This document shows, piece after piece, positions 40,794 to 49,559 of a stretch of 64,000 bases of DNA. The notes below the pieces were generated by a model that searched no databases, had not been told where the DNA came from, and was given only the letters and a program-made list of their open reading frames with translations. The stretch's first letter is position 1, and each line of letters begins with the position of its first letter. The stretch is from Actinobacillus sp. (GTDB lineage: Bacteria > Pseudomonadota > Gammaproteobacteria > Enterobacterales > Pasteurellaceae), in NCBI GenBank assembly GCA_020026115.1, contig JAHHQY010000002.1:1-64000 (forward strand). Direction: 5' to 3'. Both the position numbers and the translations under genes were made by a program.

Positions 40794-41992
40794 TAATTTT
40801 TGCCTATATTTGCTTGAATAATCGCTTCAATTTTGGCATTTAAGGCTTTTTCATCATAATGCAACACATTGGTGGAATACACCGCTTGCAAGGCTTTCGC
40901 AGGACGTAAAACTTCACCGTCTGTTTTGCTCACATCCACTTTTGCCAACGCCGATAAACCTAAACGTAATGGATGTTGCGCCACTTCTTTGGCATCTAAA
41001 GCAATGCGTACCGGTAAGCGTTGTACAATTTTAATCCAGTTCCCTGTGGCATTTTGCGCAGGTAATAATGAGAAAGCACTACCCGTTCCCATATCAATCC
41101 CCACAACTTTGCCGTGAAACACCACATCATCGCCGTATAAATCAAAGGTCACTTTCGCCTCTTGGCCTAAACGCATATCTTTTAATTGGGTTTCTTTGAA
41201 ATTGGCTTCAACCCACATTTGTTCAGCGGGAATCACGGCCATAAGTGGACGCCCTACATTAATGCTTTCGCCGACTTGCACATTGCGTTTTGCTACATAA
41301 CCTGTCACGGGACTTAAAATTTGAGTACGCTGTAAATTCAGCCAAGCGACTTGCATATTATCCATCGCCATTTTTACCGCAGGTTGCTCTTTTAATGGCG
41401 TCTTTAATAATAAGGCTTCACTGGCTAATAATTGATTTTTTGTCGCATTAAAACTGGCTTTCGCTTGTTCGTAAGCTTCTTTGGCGTGAGCGAGTAATTC
41501 TGTTGTTGTGGCCTGAACTTTCGCTAACTTAAGCTGGCGCTTGTAATCATCTTGCGTTTTCTTAACTAAAATCGCTTGCGCTTCTTTTGTTGCGTTTAAT
41601 TGCGCTACTGTAAAATGTAAATTTTGCACATTACGCACCGCTTGTGCTAATTGCTCTTGCGCTTGATTAAAAGCTAATTCGCGATCTTTACGATTCAACA
41701 CAACTAACACATCGCCTTCGTGGACATAATCCATATTCTGCACATTAATTTGTGCCACACTTCCGGCTACTTGGCTTGAAATGGCCACTTGATTTCCTTG
41801 CGCATAAGCGTCATCCGTTTCTTCTAAACCACGAATAAAAAGAAACCAATAACCCACTGTTGCCACACTGGCTAAAAGTAATAAAACAACAAATAAAAAC
41901 ATGGAACGAACACGCGCTTTTTTATGGGTTGTCGTCGTTTCAATCATCGGGGCATCAGATGAGTTTTGTGTTTGTTCGGTTTGATCCGTCAT
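40793..41992 (-). CDS. emrA: Membrane fusion protein EmrA
   Basis: Periplasmic adaptor (HlyD family) that links EmrB to the outer membrane channel. 399 residues: a single N-terminal membrane anchor (RSMFLFVVLLLLASVATVGYW), the biotinyl-lipoyl half (VAQINVQNMDYVHEGDVLVVL), a long alpha-helical hairpin (about 100-215), and the matching half (ILSPVTGYVAKRNVQVGESI). The ATG at 41990-41992 follows AGGAA. It is between emrR and emrB in one operon. Confidence 0.95.
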   Translation of the reverse strand: MTDQTEQTQNSSDAPMIETTTTHKKARVRSMFLFVVLLLLASVATVGYWFLFIRGLEETDDAYAQGNQVAISSQVAGSVAQINVQNMDYVHEGDVLVVLNRKDRELAFNQAQEQLAQAVRNVQNLHFTVAQLNATKEAQAILVKKTQDDYKRQLKLAKVQATTTELLAHAKEAYEQAKASFNATKNQLLASEALLLKTPLKEQPAVKMAMDNMQVAWLNLQRTQILSPVTGYVAKRNVQVGESINVGRPLMAVIPAEQMWVEANFKETQLKDMRLGQEAKVTFDLYGDDVVFHGKVVGIDMGTGSAFSLLPAQNATGNWIKIVQRLPVRIALDAKEVAQHPLRLGLSALAKVDVSKTDGEVLRPAKALQAVYSTNVLHYDEKALNAKIEAIIQANIGKN

Positions 41993-42013
41993 ATAAAATT
42001 CCTTGCTTGTCAA

Positions 42014-42517
42014 TTAGTCGACTTTTTCAATATGTGCCGTTAATTTGCGTAAAATACGTAATAATTCACCTTGCTCTTCACGGCTTAATACCGCAAAGGT
42101 TTCATGAATTAACTTCCATTGATTAGGTAAAAATTTCTCTAAAAATTCAATGCCTTGCGTAGTAATTTTTAATAAATAAGCACGGCGATCTTCTTTCATC
42201 AATTTACGTTCAATCCAACCATTTTTTTCTAACTCGTCGCTCACACGCGTAATATTTGTACGTGATGAACCAAGCATTTCACTTAAATTAGAAGGCTGAA
42301 TGGCTTGTTTTGGTTGATAATAAATCAATACTAAGGCTAAAAATTGCGTTTCATTAAAACCAAATTGACGCAATAATTTCGTGCGATGATCTTTGTAAAG
42401 TTGGGTGAAATTAGTTAATAAACGCACTAAAACCAACTCATCAACAGGCAAAGGTTGCATGCTATGAGCGGCACTTTTGCGCATTAATTTTTCTTGTTCT
42501 TCAAAAGTATGTTTCAT
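42014..42517 (-). CDS. emrR: MarR-family repressor EmrR/MprA
   Basis: Winged-helix repressor of the emrAB pump, 167 residues (E. coli 176). The domain LYKDHRTKLLRQFGFNETQFLALVLI, the recognition region PSNLSEMLGSSRTNITRVSDELEKNGWI and the wing KEDRRAYLLKITTQG are clearly MarR. It is promoter-proximal in emrR-emrA-emrB, with 21 bases to emrA. A short palindrome in its promoter spacer is a candidate operator, which implies autoregulation released by drugs. Confidence 0.92.
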   Translation of the reverse strand: MKHTFEEQEKLMRKSAAHSMQPLPVDELVLVRLLTNFTQLYKDHRTKLLRQFGFNETQFLALVLIYYQPKQAIQPSNLSEMLGSSRTNITRVSDELEKNGWIERKLMKEDRRAYLLKITTQGIEFLEKFLPNQWKLIHETFAVLSREEQGELLRILRKLTAHIEKVD

Positions 42518-42546
42518 TATATGTTTTCCTAAAAAAATAACTGCGA

Positions 42547-42574
42547 ATTATATAATAACCCTAGTAACTATCAA
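42547..42574 (-). promoter_or_regulatory. emrRAB promoter with embedded palindrome
   Basis: Minus strand TTGATA (42569-42574), 16-base spacer, TATAAT (42547-42552). The spacer contains TAGTTACTAG, a small palindrome (42561-42570) in the position expected for a MarR-type operator. Confidence 0.65.
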
Positions 42575-42600
42575 AAGAATTTATCATTTTATTTTTTCCT

Positions 42601-42614
42601 ACTCGCGCCGAAAT
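42601..42614 (+). repeat. Single copy of the repeat upstream of emrR and tal
   Basis: ACTCGCGCCGAAAT (last base changed), with no partner. It lies between the divergent emrR and tal promoters. Confidence 0.88.
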
Positions 42615-42745
42615 TTTGCTTTTTCCGTAAAAAATAAATCCCATAAATGCCCTGGAAAGTGTATGCAAAAGTTACAGATTTTGTGCTATTCTACGGCGAG
42701 TTTTTACTTCATTTCTAATTCGTTTATTCACATAAGGAAAAAACA

Positions 42746-43699
42746 ATGACAACACAATTAGATGCATTACGTGAAATGACCGTTGTAGTGGCAGATACTG
42801 GCGATATCGATGCAATGAAAGTTTACCAACCAGAAGATGCAACCACGAATCCTTCGTTAATTTTAAGTGCTTCTGCACTACCACAATACGCACCATTGAT
42901 TGATGAAGCTATCGCTTATGCAAAAGCGCAAAGCAACGATCCTGCGCAACAATTAATTGATGCGGAAGATAAATTAGCGGTAAATATCGGTTTAGAAATT
43001 TTAAAAATCGTCCCTGGACGTGTTTCAACTGAAGTAGATGCTCGTTTCTCTTACGACACAGAAAAAACCGTAGCAAAAGCACGCAAATTGATGGCTCTTT
43101 ACAATGAAGCAGGCATTAAAAATGAACGCATTTTAATTAAAATCGCTTCAACCTGGCAAGGTATCCGCGCGGCAGAAATCCTTGAAAAAGAAGGCATTAA
43201 CTGTAACTTAACCCTATTATTCTCTCAAGCTCAAGCGCGCGCTTGTGCAGAAGCTGGCGTTTATTTAATTTCACCATTCGTTGGCCGTATCTTAGACTGG
43301 TACAAAGCAAACGGTGAGAAAAAAGACTACACTGCCGAAGAAGATCCAGGCGTAATTTCTGTATCTAACATTTACAACTATTACAAACAATACGGCTATA
43401 ACACAGTTGTTATGGGTGCAAGTTTCCGTAATGTTGGCGAAATTCAAGCTTTAGCCGGTTGCGACCGTTTAACTATCGCACCTAAATTATTAAAAGAATT
43501 ACAAGAAAGCGATGCAGATTTACCTCGTAAACTTGAATTTAAAGGCGAAGTGCTAGCGAAACCTGCCCCAATGACGGAAGCAGAATTCTTCTGGGAACAC
43601 AATAGCGATCCAATGGCAGTAGAAAAATTAGCGGAAGGTATTCGCAAATTTGCTGTTGACCAAGAAAAATTAGAAGCGATGTTACGCGCTAAATTCTAA
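42746..43699 (+). CDS. tal: Transaldolase
   Basis: Pentose phosphate pathway enzyme that moves a dihydroxyacetone unit between sugar phosphates; 317 residues as in E. coli Tal[11 protein letters not shown], the Schiff-base lysine in [12 protein letters not shown] (about 133) and [18 protein letters not shown] are intact. AAGGAAAA lies before the ATG. Single gene with a strong terminator. Confidence 0.97.
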   Translation: MTTQLDALREMTVVVADTGDIDAMKVYQPEDATTNPSLILSASALPQYAPLIDEAIAYAKAQSNDPAQQLIDAEDKLAVNIGLEILKIVPGRVSTEVDARFSYDTEKTVAKARKLMALYNEAGIKNERILIKIASTWQGIRAAEILEKEGINCNLTLLFSQAQARACAEAGVYLISPFVGRILDWYKANGEKKDYTAEEDPGVISVSNIYNYYKQYGYNTVVMGASFRNVGEIQALAGCDRLTIAPKLLKELQESDADLPRKLEFKGEVLAKPAPMTEAEFFWEHNSDPMAVEKLAEGIRKFAVDQEKLEAMLRAKF

Positions 43700-43712
43700 G
43701 CATTTTCTTAAT

Positions 43713-43744
43713 AAAAAATGCCATCAAAAGATGGCATTTTTTTT
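43713..43744 (+). terminator. tal terminator
   Basis: Stem AAAAAATGCCAT / ATGGCATTTTTT (43713-43724, 43731-43742) with loop CAAAAG and T-run. Confidence 0.92.
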
Positions 43745-43758
43745 ACTCGCACCGAAAA
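43745..43758 (+). repeat. Single copy of the ACTCGCACCGAAAA repeat
   Basis: Exact A-dialect copy between the tal terminator and the cobB stop; no partner. Confidence 0.9.
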
Positions 43759-43776
43759 ATGGCTTTTGCTTCAAAG

Positions 43777-44484
43777 TTATTTTTTTAAATTCAATAATAG
43801 ACTTTCAACAAAAGCTGGCACAATTTCACTTGCTTTGCCATATTTTCGCACTTGGAACTCCGTGTGTTTTTTACTTGGTTCTAAATTCAGTTCTATTGTT
43901 TGCGCATGGGCGCGATGGGCTTCTTGCACAAAACCCGCCGCAGGATACACATTTCCAGAAGTACCAATAGCAATAAAATAATCGCACTGAAATAATGCTT
44001 CATAAATGCGATCCATTTCAAAAGGCATTTCACCAAACCACACAATATTCGGACGCAATCTTTGCGGTGTTTTACAACAAGTACAACGATCTTTTGCCGT
44101 TACGTCCCTTTGCCAAGGATAAATTTGTCCGGATCGTTCGCAACGCACCGTTAATAGATCGCCGTGCATGTGAATTAAATTTTTGGATCCTGCTCTTTCA
44201 TGTAAGTTATCCACATTTTGTGTAACTAATAGAAAATCTTTCCCTAATTTTTCTTCCAACTTCGCCAAGGCAAAATGAGCGTTATTTGGCTTAATTTTGG
44301 GATCAAATAATTTTGCTCGACGCGCATTATAAAATTCTTGCACTAATGTTGGGTGACGAAAAAAACCTTCTGGCGTCGCCACATCTTCAACTTTATGTTC
44401 TTCCCATAAACCATCTTCGGCGCGAAAAGTACGAATACCGGATTCTGCCGAAATCCCCGCACCAGTTAAAACCACAACTTTCAT
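43777..44484 (-). CDS. cobB: NAD-dependent protein deacylase (sirtuin CobB)
   Basis: Removes acetyl or succinyl groups from lysines using NAD. 235 residues, the short CobB form. The NAD-binding motif is [30 protein letters not shown] follows, and the catalytic histidine is in HMHGDLL. Zinc cysteines come from VRCERSG and RCTCCKTP, and FYNARRAKL contains the Y-x-x-R pair that marks desuccinylase activity (class III sirtuins). A repeat copy (44416-44425) overlaps the codons for TFRAED right at the NAD loop. Confidence 0.95.
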   Translation of the reverse strand: MKVVVLTGAGISAESGIRTFRAEDGLWEEHKVEDVATPEGFFRHPTLVQEFYNARRAKLFDPKIKPNNAHFALAKLEEKLGKDFLLVTQNVDNLHERAGSKNLIHMHGDLLTVRCERSGQIYPWQRDVTAKDRCTCCKTPQRLRPNIVWFGEMPFEMDRIYEALFQCDYFIAIGTSGNVYPAAGFVQEAHRAHAQTIELNLEPSKKHTEFQVRKYGKASEIVPAFVESLLLNLKK

Positions 44485-44678
44485 ACTCTCTCCTCTTATT
44501 CAGTTAAAATTTTGATTATAAGCCTATCTTGATATTTTTCTTCTCTTCTTTTTTTTCTGCTTTTTGGATATTTTTTGCTTATCTGCTTCATTTATAAACT
44601 TATTTTGCTTTATTTGTAATCTTTTTTTGCCTTTAATTTATAACTAAAGAGTGAAAATAAAACAAAACTTAAAAAAAC

Positions 44679-44710
44679 TATATAACGTTTCACAAAAAAG
44701 TGTGTATAAT
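44679..44710 (+). promoter_or_regulatory. mop promoter with ModE-like half-site
   Basis: A perfect TATAAT at 44705-44710, but no good -35. TATATAACG (44679-44687) equals one half of the molybdate repressor ModE site. The other half is not seen, so the ModE idea is tentative. Confidence 0.4.
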
Positions 44711-44750
44711 ATGCGCATCATTTTAAAGAACAACCAAACTGGAGAATAAT

Positions 44751-44963
44751 ATGAAATTTTCAACTCGTAACTTAATCAAAGGTACTGTAAGCCAAATTAT
44801 CGAAGGCGCTGTAAACGTAGAAGTCACCATCAAAACTGCTGAAGGCGTTGAATTAACTTCTATTATCACTAAAGCTGCTTGCGACAGCCTTGGTTTAGCA
44901 GTAGGTAAAGAAGCTTACGCTGCAATCAAAGCATCAAATGTTATGATTGGTATCGATGAATAA
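44751..44963 (+). CDS. mop: Molybdopterin-binding (molbindin) protein Mop
   Basis: Cytoplasmic oxyanion-binding protein of 70 residues made of one MOP/TOBE domain; it forms hexamers that hold molybdate. MKFSTRNLIKGTVSQIIEGAVNVEV and ITKAACDSLGLAVGKEAYAAIKASNVMIGID are the family signature, close to H. influenzae Mop. GGAGAA precedes the ATG. Single gene with a terminator; no mod transport genes are in the window. Confidence 0.95.
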   Translation: MKFSTRNLIKGTVSQIIEGAVNVEVTIKTAEGVELTSIITKAACDSLGLAVGKEAYAAIKASNVMIGIDE

Positions 44964-44971
44964 TCAATTTT

Positions 44972-45010
44972 AAAAAAAGCCCTAAAGTAAAACTTTAGGG
45001 CTTTTTTTTT
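44972..45010. terminator. Bidirectional terminator mop / srmB
   Basis: Stem AGCCCTAAAGT / ACTTTAGGGCT with A- and T-runs on the outside; overlaps the last bases of srmB. Confidence 0.92.
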
Positions 45011-46322
45011 ATTCTGCTTTTACGCTACGGCGTTTACCAACGTTTTTACTGTCTTTATGACGTTGTTTTACTTTCGCTTTTTTCGCATTTTTTTGCTTTT
45101 CAGCTAATTTTGCTTTTTTTACTGCTTTAGATTTCTTACTCACTTTTTTAATTTCACCATCTTTCGGTGGTTTTGTGCGTGGTTCTAAACCTTCTAAAAT
45201 ACGCGCTTTCAATAATTCTTGCGTATAACGCTTAATTTTGCCAAGTAATTTATAATCATGCCCTTCAACAAAAGAAACGGCCGTTCCTTTTTTGCCTGCT
45301 CGAGCAGTACGACCAATACGATGAGTGTAAACATCTGCGCTGTAAGGTAAATCAAAATTCATCACATGCGTAATGTCTTCAATATCAATACCGCGTGCGG
45401 CAACATCCGTTGCAACTAAAACCGTTACAACGCCTTCTTTTAAACGTTCAATGGCTTTATTGCGTAAATATTGCGTCATTTCGCCTTGTAAGAAAGTCGA
45501 ACGAATGCCACGTTTGCGTAAAATTTCTGAAAGTTCTTCAGCTTCTTCACGTTTACGCACAAAAATAATACCTCGCTGTACATTTTCCGTACTAATAAAA
45601 CGAGCTAACTGTTTGATTTTATGTTCTTTACTATCGCTATGATAATACCATTGATGGATTTTTTTACGCTCACGACGGCTTGGTTCAGCATCAATTTTCA
45701 CCGCATTTTCTAATAAACGTTGTGTAAAACTTTGCAATAATTCCCCTTCCAAGGTGGCAGAAAAAAGCATGGTTTGCTTACGCCAGCGTGTTTCTGCGGC
45801 AATTCGTTCAGCATCTTGCCCAAAGCCCATTTGCAACATTCTGTCCGCTTCGTCAAAAATTAAAATTTCCACGGCTCGGCAATCAAAATTTTCTTCATTA
45901 ATATATTGCAAAAGTCGTCCTGGCGTTGCAATTACAATATCTTGATTTTCATTAAAAATTTCACCGTGTTCTTCATAAGCAACACCGCCTGTAATGGTCG
46001 CAATTTTTAAATCTGTAAATTGAGCTAATTTTTTTGCTTGCTCAGCAACTTGCATCGCTAACTCACGCGTTGGCGTTAAAACTAAAATACGCGGTGGCCC
46101 TGCTTTACGGCGCGGATAATCTAACAAATGCTGAATGGCTGGAAGTAAAAAAGCAACGGTTTTTCCCGTACCTGTGGGCGCAGAACCTAATACATCTAAA
46201 CCGTCCATCGCGGCAGGAATGGCTTCTATTTGAATGGTCGTGGGGCGGGCATAAGCTTGTTTTTCAACAGCTTTTAATAATTCAGGGGAAAGATCGAAAT
46301 CTTCAAAAGTGGCTATGTTCAT
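45009..46322 (-). CDS. srmB: ATP-dependent RNA helicase SrmB (DEAD box)
   Basis: DEAD-box helicase for early 50S subunit assembly; 437 residues (E. coli 444). Motifs in order: Q motif (FEDFDLSPELL ... PTTIQ), GSAPTGTGKT, PTRELA, TPGRL, DEAD, SAT, VLVATDVAARGID and HRIGRTAR. The C-terminal tail (about 385-437) is Lys-rich and ends KRHRKDSKNVGKRR-like, as SrmB tails do. IHQWYYHSD and FDCRAVEILIFDEADRML match E. coli SrmB closely. It is divergent from trmN6, the same arrangement as in E. coli. Confidence 0.94.
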   Translation of the reverse strand: MNIATFEDFDLSPELLKAVEKQAYARPTTIQIEAIPAAMDGLDVLGSAPTGTGKTVAFLLPAIQHLLDYPRRKAGPPRILVLTPTRELAMQVAEQAKKLAQFTDLKIATITGGVAYEEHGEIFNENQDIVIATPGRLLQYINEENFDCRAVEILIFDEADRMLQMGFGQDAERIAAETRWRKQTMLFSATLEGELLQSFTQRLLENAVKIDAEPSRRERKKIHQWYYHSDSKEHKIKQLARFISTENVQRGIIFVRKREEAEELSEILRKRGIRSTFLQGEMTQYLRNKAIERLKEGVVTVLVATDVAARGIDIEDITHVMNFDLPYSADVYTHRIGRTARAGKKGTAVSFVEGHDYKLLGKIKRYTQELLKARILEGLEPRTKPPKDGEIKKVSKKSKAVKKAKLAEKQKNAKKAKVKQRHKDSKNVGKRRSVKAE

Positions 46323-46404
46323 CTTTTTCTCTTAACTGGTTTCATTTAAAATTGGCGCAAATTATAACGCACTTTGCAAATAAAATACGGAGTTTTGCTA
46401 GAAA

Positions 46405-47142
46405 ATGTGTCAATCTTGCCCCGAAAATCGCCAATTCTTTCATTTTAAACAATTTTCCCTTGAACAAACCCACTGCGCAATGAAAATTGGCACAGATAGT
46501 GTGCTACTTGGCGCTTGGGTTTCGCTTAATAATAAAGCAAAAAATTTATTAGATTTAGGCACAGGTAGCGGTTTATTAAGTTTAATGCTGGCACAACGCC
46601 TTGCGGAAAAATTTCGGCACGAATGGCATATTTTTGCCATCGAAAAATCCCAAGAAGCGGTTATCGATGCAAAAAATAATTTTCAGCAAAGTCCTTGGGC
46701 CGAAAATTGCACTTTAATTTGTGGTGATATTGCGCAAGAGCTTCCCGCTTTAAAGCAAAAATTTGATGTGATTTTAACAAACCCGCCTTATTTTCCTCCT
46801 GCGCTCGCATGCAAAAATTCGGCGCGAGATTTGGCTCGCTACACTCAACAAAGCCACTTGCAATGGCTTCTTTGGGCCATTGATTGTGCGAATGAAGATG
46901 GGGAAATTTCTTTTGTTTTACCCTTTGATGCCGGAGTTAAACTTCTTCATCTCGCGCCGATTCCTTGTATTCGACGTTGTGATGTCATGACGAAACAAGG
47001 CAAAAATCCAACGCGAATTTTATTAACCTTTTGCGCCAAAGCTCAAAAATTAAAACACGAAAGCCTTGTCATTTACGATGAAAATCATCGTTATACAAAA
47101 GAATTTATAGAATTAACGAGTTCTTTTTATTTAAAAATGTAA
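46405..47142 (+). CDS. trmN6: tRNA1(Val) adenine-37 N6-methyltransferase (YfiC/TrmN6)
   Basis: SAM-dependent enzyme methylating A37 of tRNA-Val; 245 residues (E. coli 245). SAM-binding LLDLGTGSGLLSLMLA and the catalytic NPPYFPPA are clear, and the N-terminal FHFKQFSLEQTHCAMKIGTDSVLLGAW matches the family. Two copies of the dispersed repeat fall in the gene in opposite orientation and different frames: 46816-46828 (NSARD) and 46951-46960 (HLAPI). The GC-poor context makes these copies stand out. Confidence 0.93.
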   Translation: MCQSCPENRQFFHFKQFSLEQTHCAMKIGTDSVLLGAWVSLNNKAKNLLDLGTGSGLLSLMLAQRLAEKFRHEWHIFAIEKSQEAVIDAKNNFQQSPWAENCTLICGDIAQELPALKQKFDVILTNPPYFPPALACKNSARDLARYTQQSHLQWLLWAIDCANEDGEISFVLPFDAGVKLLHLAPIPCIRRCDVMTKQGKNPTRILLTFCAKAQKLKHESLVIYDENHRYTKEFIELTSSFYLKM

Positions 47143-47171
47143 AAGGGCTGAAAAAGAGATGAATTTTAGCG

Positions 47172-47201
47172 TTGACATTGTTTTCGCAATCATTATATAA
47201 T
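47172..47201 (+). promoter_or_regulatory. Strong promoter of a probable small RNA
   Basis: Consensus TTGACA (47172-47177), 18-base spacer, TATAAT (47196-47201). No start codon with a ribosome binding site follows until after a terminator. Confidence 0.8.
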
Positions 47202-47207
47202 TTCTTT

Positions 47208-47371
47208 TATAGCGATTAAGATTTAATTTGCGTTCACTTTGGTGTACGCATTTTATTTGGCAAGTTAATAATAAAAATTCCTTTTGCCAAATTTCCCCTT
47301 TCCCCCTTTTCTCCGTACATTAATAATGCGAGTCAGTATGGAGTTGGCGACAGTTGGTCGCCTTTTTTTTT
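47208..47371 (+). ncRNA. Probable small RNA (about 165 nt), not recognised
   Basis: Between trmN6 and yrdD a consensus promoter is followed about 140 bases later by a clear intrinsic terminator (GGCGAC-AGTTG-GTCGCC, 47346-47362, then TTTTTTTTT). In between lie a stem TGCGT...ACGCA, a stem TTTGGCAA...TTGCCAAA, a C/U-rich single-stranded run CCCCTTTCCCCC, and a weak stem CCGTAC...GTATGG. The C/U-rich run could pair with Shine-Dalgarno sequences. It has no sensible reading frame. It could instead be an attenuated leader of yrdD. Confidence 0.6.
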
Positions 47372-47428
47372 GCTTTTTTTCTTCGCTTAATTCACAATAA
47401 TTTCTTTTTATTAGCCTGCGAGAAATTT

Positions 47429-47986
47429 ATGTCCCACGCCCTTTTTACGCCCAAAAAATTAGAAGAACATTGCCCAAAATGTGGCCATCTTTTACAGATT
47501 AAACAAGGAAAAACCGGCAAATTTTTAGCTTGTAGCGCTTACCCTGCTTGCACTTTTATAAAATCTTTACATGGCCAAGGAAGTTTGCAAGTTATGAAAG
47601 ATTTACCGCAAAATTGCCCCGAATGCGAAGGGATTTTACAACTCAAACGTGGTCAATTCGGCATTTTTATTGGTTGTAGTAACTACCCGCAATGTCATTA
47701 TATCGTGCAGGAAAAAGTCGCAAAAAATGAAAAAAAATACCCTTGCCCTGCTTGTAAAAAAGGCCACTTAATCCCTTGTCGCAATAGGTCGGGCAAAATT
47801 TTTTATGGTTGTGATCAATATCCAAAATGTAAAATGACTTTAGCCCAAGAACCCGTTGAAAAAACATGTCCGCTTTGTCATGGAAAACTGGCCCTTTTAA
47901 AAAAAGATAGCGCAGAAAAACAACTTTTTTGTTGCATTAACAAACATTGCCAACATGAATTTTCCCTTAAAAAAGAAACTCAATAA
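47429..47986 (+). CDS. yrdD: Topoisomerase I-type zinc finger protein (YrdD family)
   Basis: 185 residues consisting of four zinc ribbons like those in the C-terminus of DNA topoisomerase I: CPKCG/CSAYPAC, CPECE/CSNYPQC, CPACK/CDQYPKC and CPLCH/CCINKHC. It has no topoisomerase catalytic domain. The ATG at 47429 ([19 protein letters not shown]) is chosen; the longer upstream frame crosses the small RNA terminator. Function unknown, nucleic acid binding likely. First gene of yrdD-tsaC-aroE, with only 2-base gaps. Confidence 0.92.
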   Translation: MSHALFTPKKLEEHCPKCGHLLQIKQGKTGKFLACSAYPACTFIKSLHGQGSLQVMKDLPQNCPECEGILQLKRGQFGIFIGCSNYPQCHYIVQEKVAKNEKKYPCPACKKGHLIPCRNRSGKIFYGCDQYPKCKMTLAQEPVEKTCPLCHGKLALLKKDSAEKQLFCCINKHCQHEFSLKKETQ

Positions 47987-47988
47987 AT

Positions 47989-48540
47989 ATGCATAAACTT
48001 CAAATTATTCAAAAACTTAAACAAAATGCCGTCATTGCTTATCCCACAGAAGCGGTCTTTGGTTTGGGCTGTAATCCGCAAAGCGAACACGCCGTACGCC
48101 AACTGTTACAACTAAAAAATCGCCCTGAAGAAAAAGGCTTAATTTTAATTGCGCCAAGTTTGGAACTCTTCGCTGATTTTGTTGATTTCAGTGCAATACC
48201 GGCAGAAAAAATCGCCCTTTTAGAAAAACCTTGCGCACAACCTACCACATGGATTGTGCCAGCTAAAAAGAACGTTCCAACTTTTTTGCGTGGTCAATTT
48301 TCCACTTTAGCCATTCGCCTTTGCCAACATCCTGATGTCAAAATGTTATGTGAAGCCTGTGGTTTTCCATTGGTTTCCACCAGTGCAAATTTAACCGGTC
48401 AGCCACCTTGTAAAACCGCTCAAGAAGTGCAGGCTCAATTTGGCCTTGATTTTCCTGTTTTAATGGGCGAAGTGGGGAATGCGGAAAAACCTTCTGAAAT
48501 TCGTGATTTATTTAGCAACAAAATTTTACGACAAGGATAA
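47989..48540 (+). CDS. tsaC: Threonylcarbamoyl-AMP synthase TsaC (YrdC)
   Basis: Makes threonylcarbamoyl-AMP from threonine, bicarbonate and ATP for the t6A37 tRNA modification. 183 residues, single YrdC domain. [31 protein letters not shown] (KRP-type lysine motif) and [17 protein letters not shown] form the nucleotide and substrate site. The partner genes tsaB, tsaD and tsaE are not here. Between yrdD and aroE, two bases from each. Confidence 0.95.
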   Translation: MHKLQIIQKLKQNAVIAYPTEAVFGLGCNPQSEHAVRQLLQLKNRPEEKGLILIAPSLELFADFVDFSAIPAEKIALLEKPCAQPTTWIVPAKKNVPTFLRGQFSTLAIRLCQHPDVKMLCEACGFPLVSTSANLTGQPPCKTAQEVQAQFGLDFPVLMGEVGNAEKPSEIRDLFSNKILRQG

Positions 48541-48542
48541 AT

Positions 48543-49361
48543 ATGGAAAATTACGCTGTTTTTGGTCATCCTATTGCGCAAAGTTTATCGCCACAACTGC
48601 ACGCATTTTTCGCCGAACAAACCAATCAAAAAATGCAATATGTTGCAAAATTGGCTCAAATCGACACTTTTGAGCAGGAAATCGCAACATTTTTTGCTCA
48701 AAATGGTTTAGGCTGTAATATCACTTCCCCGTTTAAACAGCGCGCCTTTGCTTTGGCAAACTTGCACAGCGAGCGTTGCCTGCGCGCTAAAAGCTGTAAT
48801 ACTTTAAAAAAAATGCCTGATGGAAAATTATTTGCCGATAATACCGACGGCTTAGGATTGGTGAGTGATTTACAACGTTTAAATTGGTTAAAACCCGAGC
48901 AAAAGGTTTTAATTTTAGGGGCAGGCGGTGCTACGCAAGGGGTGATTTTTCCTTTATTAGAAGCCAAACAACAGCTTTTTATTGCCAATCGTAGCATCGA
49001 AAAAGTGCAAGCGATGCGTAAGGAATTTTTAGCCTTGGGTGAAATTCAGCCTTTAAGCATTGCGGATTTAGCCCATACTACACCCTTTGATTTAATCATC
49101 AATGCCACGTCCATTGGTTTACATGGCGCTGAATTTCCTTTTTCTTCTAATATTATCAATCCCTTAACTAAAATTTATGATATGCAGTATGGCTTGCAAT
49201 CTGACACGCCTTTTTTAGCTTGGGCAAAACAGCAAGGGGCGAAACAAACCGCTGACGGCTTGGGTATGTTGCTGGCACAAGGGGCTGAAAGTTTTGCCTT
49301 ATGGCGTGGTATCAAGCCCGATTATTTACCTTTGCTCACCACTTTACGCCAAGCAAAATAA
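48543..49361 (+). CDS. aroE: Shikimate dehydrogenase (NADP+)
   Basis: Reduces 3-dehydroshikimate to shikimate in aromatic amino acid synthesis; 272 residues as in E. coli. YAVFGHPIAQSLSPQLH binds shikimate, GCNITSPFKQ carries the catalytic lysine, and NTDGLGLVSDL and the NADP motif VLILGAGGATQGV follow. NRSIEK is the phosphate-binding arginine region of the NADP type. Last gene of its operon; the terminator and repeat follow. Confidence 0.96.
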   Translation: MENYAVFGHPIAQSLSPQLHAFFAEQTNQKMQYVAKLAQIDTFEQEIATFFAQNGLGCNITSPFKQRAFALANLHSERCLRAKSCNTLKKMPDGKLFADNTDGLGLVSDLQRLNWLKPEQKVLILGAGGATQGVIFPLLEAKQQLFIANRSIEKVQAMRKEFLALGEIQPLSIADLAHTTPFDLIINATSIGLHGAEFPFSSNIINPLTKIYDMQYGLQSDTPFLAWAKQQGAKQTADGLGMLLAQGAESFALWRGIKPDYLPLLTTLRQAK

Positions 49362-49363
49362 CG

Positions 49364-49374
49364 CTCGCGCCGAA
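49364..49374 (+). repeat. Copy of the CTCGCGCCGAA repeat after aroE
   Basis: CTCGCGCCGAA begins two bases after the aroE stop codon. No partner arm. Confidence 0.85.
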
Positions 49375-49389
49375 GTTTTTCCCATCTAG

Positions 49390-49417
49390 AAAACCAAGAG
49401 AAATCTTGGTTTTTTCT
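49390..49417 (+). terminator. aroE operon terminator
   Basis: Stem AAAACCAAGA-GAAA-TCTTGGTTTT (49390-49413) followed by TTC and further T-rich sequence; GNRA tetraloop. Confidence 0.88.
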
Positions 49418-49437
49418 TTGTCCTCATTCTTGCTAAC

Positions 49438-49450
49438 ACTCGCGCCGAAT
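49438..49450 (+). repeat. Copy of the ACTCGCGCCGAA repeat upstream of dhaK
   Basis: ACTCGCGCCGAAT, 20 bases before the CRP-like box of dhaKLM. No partner arm. Confidence 0.88.
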
Positions 49451-49468
49451 TTTTCGCCTTTTTTAGCA

Positions 49469-49519
49469 AAATGTGATCCTGTTCCCAATTTGCAAAGACA
49501 AAAAAGGCTAAGATATTCC
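49469..49519 (+). promoter_or_regulatory. dhaKLM promoter with CRP-like site
   Basis: TGTGA-TCCTGT-TCCCA (49472-49487) with flanking AAA and ATT is a 9 of 10 match to the CRP core. TTGCAA (49490-49495), an 18-base spacer and TATTCC (49514-49519) make a weak promoter that would need activation. Confidence 0.55.
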
Positions 49520-49559
49520 TCGTTTTGAGCTTTTTTCCATAACTGCAAGGAGATTTGTG

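Noticed and set aside
46034..46483. A 149-codon frame opposite the start of srmB and into trmN6
   Set aside because: It is antisense to conserved DEAD-box motifs and out of frame with trmN6; no ribosome binding site.
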